DNA of 46,744 nucleotides. It comes from an uncultured Prevotellaceae bacterium (GTDB lineage: Bacteria > Bacteroidota > Bacteroidia > Bacteroidales > Bacteroidaceae). Position numbers and translations under genes: made by a program. The notes beneath the pieces were generated by a model. The model saw only the letters and a program-made list of their open reading frames with translations, searched no databases and was not told the DNA's origin. Shown piece by piece: positions 42,420-46,744 of this stretch; within the stretch, counting starts at the first letter, position 1, and each line of letters begins with the position of its first letter. The DNA is taken from assembly GCA_900318685.1 (NCBI GenBank), contig ONLL01000029.1:1-46744 (forward strand), written 5' to 3'.

Positions 42420-43460
42420 ATGACAGAAATGAGAACAATCACCTTAGCACTCCTCCTGTTGCTCACGTTGGCAGCAGGCGCGCAGTCCAGCCGCATCACC
42501 ATGCTTCAGAATTCACGAAACCTCGTGGTCAAGGACGGCCAGGGCACAACCGCCAACGCACTGATACCCAGCGGAGAGAGCGTGATGCTTCGCTGCAGCG
42601 ACGGACAGCTCATAGTGGGCCGCGACACCCTCCCTATGGCCACTGCCTCGATGCGTGTGACCACCCCCACCCGCTTCTCCGTCGATGAGGACAGCACAAC
42701 CTTTGCATCGCAGTATTCCGTCGAGAGCGGACTGCTGGCCTTCCGTCGCTCGCTAAACGTTGGACGCTGGAACAGTCTCACCGTGCCCTTCAACCTCACC
42801 GCCAGCCAGCTGCGCGATGCCTTCGGCGACGACTGCCAGCTGTTGGAATATTACGGAGCTGTCAGCAGTCCTGAGCCTGCACTCGAGTTCGCCACCGTCG
42901 ATCTCAGCAGCGACGACATCGTCGTATATGCCGGCTACCACTATCTGCTCAAGCCCACACGCGAGCCCGACATCGCCCCAGGACAGCAGACCAGCGTGGT
43001 CTATGGCAAGGCCAAGGTAGCAGGCCCCGTCTATGCCATTCCCGCCGTGACGATGGCCAGCGGAGAGGTCATGCCCAGAAACATAGTGATGCGCTCAGCC
43101 GACAGTCAGGTGCGTCTGCGCCTGCGCGGCCATTATGCCACCTACTCCATCGTGGCCAACAACACGCCTCGCTACATCGTCAGCGACGAAGGCTATTTCC
43201 GTCAGATCGGCGAGAACACCGAGGAGAAGGGATTCCGCAGCTGGGTCGAGGATGCCAATGCCAGCGCCCATGAGTCATTGCGATTCTATATCGACGGCAT
43301 CGGCGAGGACCTCACTGATCCCACAGGCATCGCAGCCGTCCTAAGCGACGAGCCGACAGCCGGCACCGCAGCCTACGACATGCAGGGCCGGCGCGTGGAT
43401 GAACGTAGCCTGAAGAAGGGCCTCTACATCGTCCGAGGCAAGAAGATCATCATCAAGTAA
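42420..43460 (+). CDS. Secreted protein with type IX-like C-terminal tail, unknown function
   Basis: 346 residues from ATG 42420 (a second ATG at 42429 is equally possible). Signal peptide TITLALLLLLTLAAGA then Q. The body is beta-rich (RRSLNVGRWNSLTVPFNL, a phrase typical of Prevotella secreted repeats) without a known catalytic motif. The C-terminus AYDMQGRRVDERS then KKGLYIVRGKKIIIK is the characteristic Prevotella secretion tail. It lies in the middle of a three-gene operon, 10 bp after LUD and 15 bp before DUF6055, both probably independent in function. Confidence 0.85.
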   Translation: MTEMRTITLALLLLLTLAAGAQSSRITMLQNSRNLVVKDGQGTTANALIPSGESVMLRCSDGQLIVGRDTLPMATASMRVTTPTRFSVDEDSTTFASQYSVESGLLAFRRSLNVGRWNSLTVPFNLTASQLRDAFGDDCQLLEYYGAVSSPEPALEFATVDLSSDDIVVYAGYHYLLKPTREPDIAPGQQTSVVYGKAKVAGPVYAIPAVTMASGEVMPRNIVMRSADSQVRLRLRGHYATYSIVANNTPRYIVSDEGYFRQIGENTEEKGFRSWVEDANASAHESLRFYIDGIGEDLTDPTGIAAVLSDEPTAGTAAYDMQGRRVDERSLKKGLYIVRGKKIIIK

Positions 43461-43475
43461 GAAAGGACCACAACT

Positions 43476-45035
43476 ATGAAACGACATATCCTACTGCTCA
43501 TCGCACTGCTCTCCCTGCCCTTTGCACGCCTCCTGGCACAGGACTCACTCTGGGTGCGCTACGACAACCGCTTCCGCCGCCATGCCGTGCAGCGCATAGC
43601 AGGCGCCGACTCCATCGAAGTGAAGACCGGACAGCTGAAGATCTACATGCCGACAGGCACCAAGACGCAGTCCATCATCGCCGACAAGTCGACGGTGGTC
43701 TTCGCCAATCCCGGACGCTATCTCCTGAAGCCCAACACCTACAGCGGCACCAACTACGAGAACAACAATGCCACCTCGGGCTATAACTTCGCCCACTCCC
43801 TCGAGAGCGAGCATTTCGCCGTGTTCTGGGACGTGCGCTACGGCAGCGACCCCACCCGCATCAAGCATCCAGGAGGCAGCGACATTGCCAATGCCTACAA
43901 TGTGCTCAACGTGGCCGAGCGATGCTGGAAATGCTATGTCGAGGAGCTCGGATTCATCGTGCCCGGCCATTCGACCACCGACAAATACAAGATCCAGCTC
44001 TACATACCCTACCAGTCCGACTGGAGGGCAGACGCATCGGGCGACGACGGACAGGAATACGATGGCACATGGAGCAAGACCGGACTGGGGCACTTCAATC
44101 CCTGGGCAGCCAATGCGCGTGGCGGACATACCATCGCACATGAGGTGGGACATACCTTCCAGTATCTCGTATCAGCCGACCTGGGCATGAGCCACGGATG
44201 GCGATGGGGATTCAACGGCGACGGAGGTGGCGACTGCGGATGGTGGGAGAGCTGCGCCGACTGGCAGGCCTACCAGATCTTCCCGGAGCGCCAGTTCACC
44301 GACGGAGAGTACTTCGAGCAGCACCTCACCTCACACCACCTCAACCTCCTACACGAAGACTGGCGCTATGCCTGCTGCTACATCCAGGACTGGTGGACCA
44401 TGAAGCACGGACGCGACTTCATAGGCCGTCTGTGGCGCTCCTCCAACAAGTCAGAGGATCCCGTGCAGACCTACAAGCGCATGAACGGGCTGTCGCAGGA
44501 AGAGTTCAACGACGAGATGATGGAGGGCTACATGCGCATGGCCACCTGGGACATCGACGGCGTGCGCTCGCGGGCCAGCCATCGCATAGGTCAGCACAAG
44601 AACTACCTGAAGACCGTCGACGCCTCGACCAACACCTATCAGATCGACTCCGCTCACTGCATACAGAACTATGGCTACAGCATCATCAACATGCGGCGAC
44701 CTGCTGCGGGCACCGTCGTCAAGGCTCACTTCACAGGACTCACCGATGCCCCAGGCTATCGTTATGTCTACCCTGCCCGTGCCGGCTGGCGCTATGCCTT
44801 CGTGGCCCTGAGCAGCGACGGCACGCGCACCTACGGCGAGGTGAAGGCCGACCAGCAGGGAACGGCCGAGCTCACCATTCCTGAGAGCTGCACCCGCCTG
44901 TTCTTCGTCGTCATGGGTGCTCCCACCACCCACTGGCAGCATCCCTGGGATCGCAACCGCGATGCCTCGTCGTGGAAGCAGAACAACGAGCAGTGGCCCT
45001 ACCGCGTACAGTTCGACGAGACCAGGCCGATGTAG
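43476..45035 (+). CDS. Secreted DUF6055 zincin-like protein
   Basis: 519 residues with signal peptide (ARLLA, QDS). The central domain has HEVGH at 222-226 (TIAHEVGHTFQYL), a zincin motif, followed by GWWESCADWQAYQ where the next Glu could complete the zinc site, and LGMSHGWRWGFNGDGGGD between. This is the arrangement of the DUF6055 group, presumed metallopeptidases of Bacteroidetes. A beta-rich C-terminal domain (WRYAFVALSSDGTRTYGEVKADQQG) follows; no type IX tail is apparent. Substrate unknown. Third gene of the LUD operon; 30 bp from the convergent hsdR stop. Confidence 0.88.
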   Translation: MKRHILLLIALLSLPFARLLAQDSLWVRYDNRFRRHAVQRIAGADSIEVKTGQLKIYMPTGTKTQSIIADKSTVVFANPGRYLLKPNTYSGTNYENNNATSGYNFAHSLESEHFAVFWDVRYGSDPTRIKHPGGSDIANAYNVLNVAERCWKCYVEELGFIVPGHSTTDKYKIQLYIPYQSDWRADASGDDGQEYDGTWSKTGLGHFNPWAANARGGHTIAHEVGHTFQYLVSADLGMSHGWRWGFNGDGGGDCGWWESCADWQAYQIFPERQFTDGEYFEQHLTSHHLNLLHEDWRYACCYIQDWWTMKHGRDFIGRLWRSSNKSEDPVQTYKRMNGLSQEEFNDEMMEGYMRMATWDIDGVRSRASHRIGQHKNYLKTVDASTNTYQIDSAHCIQNYGYSIINMRRPAAGTVVKAHFTGLTDAPGYRYVYPARAGWRYAFVALSSDGTRTYGEVKADQQGTAELTIPESCTRLFFVVMGAPTTHWQHPWDRNRDASSWKQNNEQWPYRVQFDETRPM

Positions 45036-45065
45036 AACCTTTCATCTCTCATCTGCTTGCTAGAA

Positions 45066-46744
45066 TTATGCTACGTTACCATAATGCTGACTTACGTAGT
45101 TGTATACAGCATCGCGGTAGTAGTTAATGCTTTCGTCAGAATAGCTCTCTGGGAGTTCTTTCCAGAGGATGTCGCGAATGGTGATGATGATCGATGCCCT
45201 GGTTTCCTGCTTGTCGAAAGGATGATCCATCGTAGCTAAAAGTTGCTTGATCTTCTCTAGCAGTTCTACAGCCACTTTCTTCAGTTTCTTGATGTCCTCC
45301 TTTGTTAAGTCATCTTTCATCAGCACATCAAACATCGACAACTGCTCATCGTTTTCGAAGCCTTCACGGACATAACGTTCCTGTTCCTCAGTTAGTTGAT
45401 GGGAAAGCTCCATCAACTGAACAAATATATTCTCAATTGACACACGGTCTTGCTCTTGATTATAGTCGTGAATAATTTCCTGATACATCTCATAGAAGTT
45501 GATACGTGAGGGATTCTCGGCCAGCATCCGGGCAATGCGCTCTTGGAGCAGTTCCTGAATGTCCTTCAGCACAAGGTTCTTCTCCTTGCTCTTGGCAAAC
45601 TCCCGACGGAGCAAATCAAAATCGATGCAACTGATATCAAAGCGTCTTGACTCAGCTGCCATAGCCCCTTCACCATCGAGTTCCAGATGCTCATTCACTA
45701 TTTCGTTGATAGCCACGCTCAAGTCTGTGATGTCGGCGTGTTTGCGTTTCTGCTGCAGTTCCTTGTAGATGGCTTCAATGGCATCCTTCTGCTGCTTCAT
45801 CTCGGGCGTAATATCCTCACGGTCCAGGTATTTCCAAAGCTTCAACAACGTAGAGGCAAACGTACAGTAGGATTTCCTGATTTCAGCCGTCTCGCACATC
45901 TCATTGGCAGCTTTCTTCAGTAGCGACAGCTTTTCAAAATTCTCAGCTTTGATGAGATCGTCCAACACAAAGTCATGCTCTTTCAGGAAAGCCGTAGCAG
46001 CAGCTATCGTCTCCAGCACATGCTTGATGAGTTCCTTCTTGTCGATGGTCGGGTCATTGCCTCCTGGCTGTCGGGGATTTGCAATCCCTGACACAGGGTT
46101 GGCAGTATAATCAGCCAATGCCTGGCGCAGGGCTTTCACGATGCCGATATAGTCGATGATCAGACCGTTTGTCTTTCCTTCCGCCACTCGGTTGGCACGG
46201 GCAATGGTCTGCATCAGCGTGTGCGCCTTCATGGGCTTGTCGATGTAGAGGCACGAGAGCGTCTTCACATCGAAGCCTGTCAGCCACATAGCACAGACAA
46301 ACACCACGCGTAACCGTGAGTCGTCGGCCTTGAACTGCTTGTCCAGTTCCTCCTTCTCCATCCGCTCACGATGCATCTTGATGTCGAGGCCCCATTTCTG
46401 GAACGTCTGTACCTCGTTCTGCTCTTGCGAAACCACCACGGCCATATCCGTCTCGCGCATCCATTCCAGTTTGCGCTGCATCTCCTGTGCCTCCTGTTGC
46501 GAAGTGCATTTCGCGATGGCTTCTTCCAATACCTTGATTTCGCGCTGCCAGTATTCCTGCACATAGTTGAACATTCGGACACATGTCACCTTGTTATAGC
46601 ACACGAACATCGCCTTGCCCGAAGTCCACAAGTCGCTGTAGTGATGCACAAAGTCCTTGGCAATCAGGCGCAGACGCTTGGCAGCCGTCAGCAGATGCAC
46701 CTCCTTGGCGAACTCACGTTCCAGCTTGGCCAGCTGCGAGGCAT
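45066..46744 (-). CDS. hsdR: Type I restriction enzyme R subunit, C-terminal part (gene runs off the window)
   Basis: About 559 visible residues; the frame is open to the window edge with ASQLAKLEREFAKEV upstream, so the N-terminal nuclease and first helicase motifs lie outside. Visible is the second RecA-like half: CAMWLTGFDVKTLSCLYIDKPMKAHTLMQTIARANR (helicase motifs V and VI, in pieces) and EGKTNGLIIDYIG. The C-terminal helical domain of the EcoEI_R/DUF3387 kind follows to the stop. HsdR translocates DNA and cuts when an unmethylated target is met by HsdM and HsdS; those genes are not seen here. No frameshift within the visible part. Confidence 0.92.
   Translation of the reverse strand, partial: ASQLAKLEREFAKEVHLLTAAKRLRLIAKDFVHHYSDLWTSGKAMFVCYNKVTCVRMFNYVQEYWQREIKVLEEAIAKCTSQQEAQEMQRKLEWMRETDMAVVVSQEQNEVQTFQKWGLDIKMHRERMEKEELDKQFKADDSRLRVVFVCAMWLTGFDVKTLSCLYIDKPMKAHTLMQTIARANRVAEGKTNGLIIDYIGIVKALRQALADYTANPVSGIANPRQPGGNDPTIDKKELIKHVLETIAAATAFLKEHDFVLDDLIKAENFEKLSLLKKAANEMCETAEIRKSYCTFASTLLKLWKYLDREDITPEMKQQKDAIEAIYKELQQKRKHADITDLSVAINEIVNEHLELDGEGAMAAESRRFDISCIDFDLLRREFAKSKEKNLVLKDIQELLQERIARMLAENPSRINFYEMYQEIIHDYNQEQDRVSIENIFVQLMELSHQLTEEQERYVREGFENDEQLSMFDVLMKDDLTKEDIKKLKKVAVELLEKIKQLLATMDHPFDKQETRASIIITIRDILWKELPESYSDESINYYRDAVYNYVSQHYGNVA

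Noticed and set aside
1-46744. tRNA or rRNA genes
   Set aside because: No cloverleaf signatures such as GGTTCGAATCC and no rRNA conserved segments were seen by eye; a tRNAscan run would settle it.

Overview
The window looks like chromosomal DNA of a Bacteroidales bacterium, most likely Prevotellaceae (Prevotella in the broad sense) from a gut or rumen habitat. The evidence is the promoter grammar (TTTG, about 19 bp, TAnnTTTG), the absence of Shine-Dalgarno sequences, secreted proteins ending in Prevotella-type GLYIVxGKK tails, and gene families typical of the order (TPR-AraC membrane regulators, DUF4890, DUF1573, DUF6055, GH105, RNase Y next to ZapA). No rRNA, tRNA, CRISPR array or transposase gene was seen. 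Thirty-five protein genes are supported; the first and last run off the window.

Layout. 0-2.4 kb: end of a secreted protein gene, a small membrane protein and a membrane-anchored TPR-AraC regulator. 2.5-6.1 kb: ndk with a transglutaminase-like lipoprotein, then cutC facing them. 6.1-7.0 kb: a gene-free stretch with an inverted-repeat element and a 22-bp tandem array. 7.0-9.6 kb: a small periplasmic protein, a SlyD-like isomerase translationally linked to aroC, and a probable small RNA gene. 9.6-13.0 kb: a large pectate lyase with tandem near-identical promoters. 13.2-15.1 kb: a two-gene ATPase plus TOPRIM/DUF4435 module resembling the PARIS anti-phage system. 15.2-22.0 kb: a leftward run of aspS, GH3, histidine phosphatase, trmO and a DUF4890-type protein. 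22.2-23.9 kb: GH105 and a DUF1573 protein. 24.0-27.4 kb: a second 22-bp array, then rny, zapA, a ZapB-like coiled-coil gene and a conserved unknown. 27.5-31.4 kb: rfbA, a Wzc-type tyrosine kinase and a small HAD protein. 31.5-35.8 kb: a mosaic M6 protease and an outer-membrane barrel. 35.8-41.6 kb: leftward xth, GH35, GH2. 41.7-45.0 kb: LUD protein, secreted unknown and DUF6055 zincin-like protein. 45.1 kb to the end: the C-terminal half of a type I restriction subunit HsdR.

How it fits together. Pectate lyase, GH105, GH3, GH35 and GH2 together suggest breakdown of pectin and its galactose-rich side chains, but they are scattered singly or in pairs without SusC/SusD. Other genes are housekeeping (ndk, aroC, aspS, rny, zapA, xth). 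Defence is represented by the PARIS-like pair and HsdR.

The most unusual features lie outside the genes: a family of seven extended promoters whose spacer sequence is itself conserved, a promoter-plus-terminator unit encoding about 95 nt of RNA, degenerate tandem arrays with the same 22-bp period at three loci, two heptamer-repeat tracts inside coding sequence, and a sharp composition step inside the M6 protease gene.
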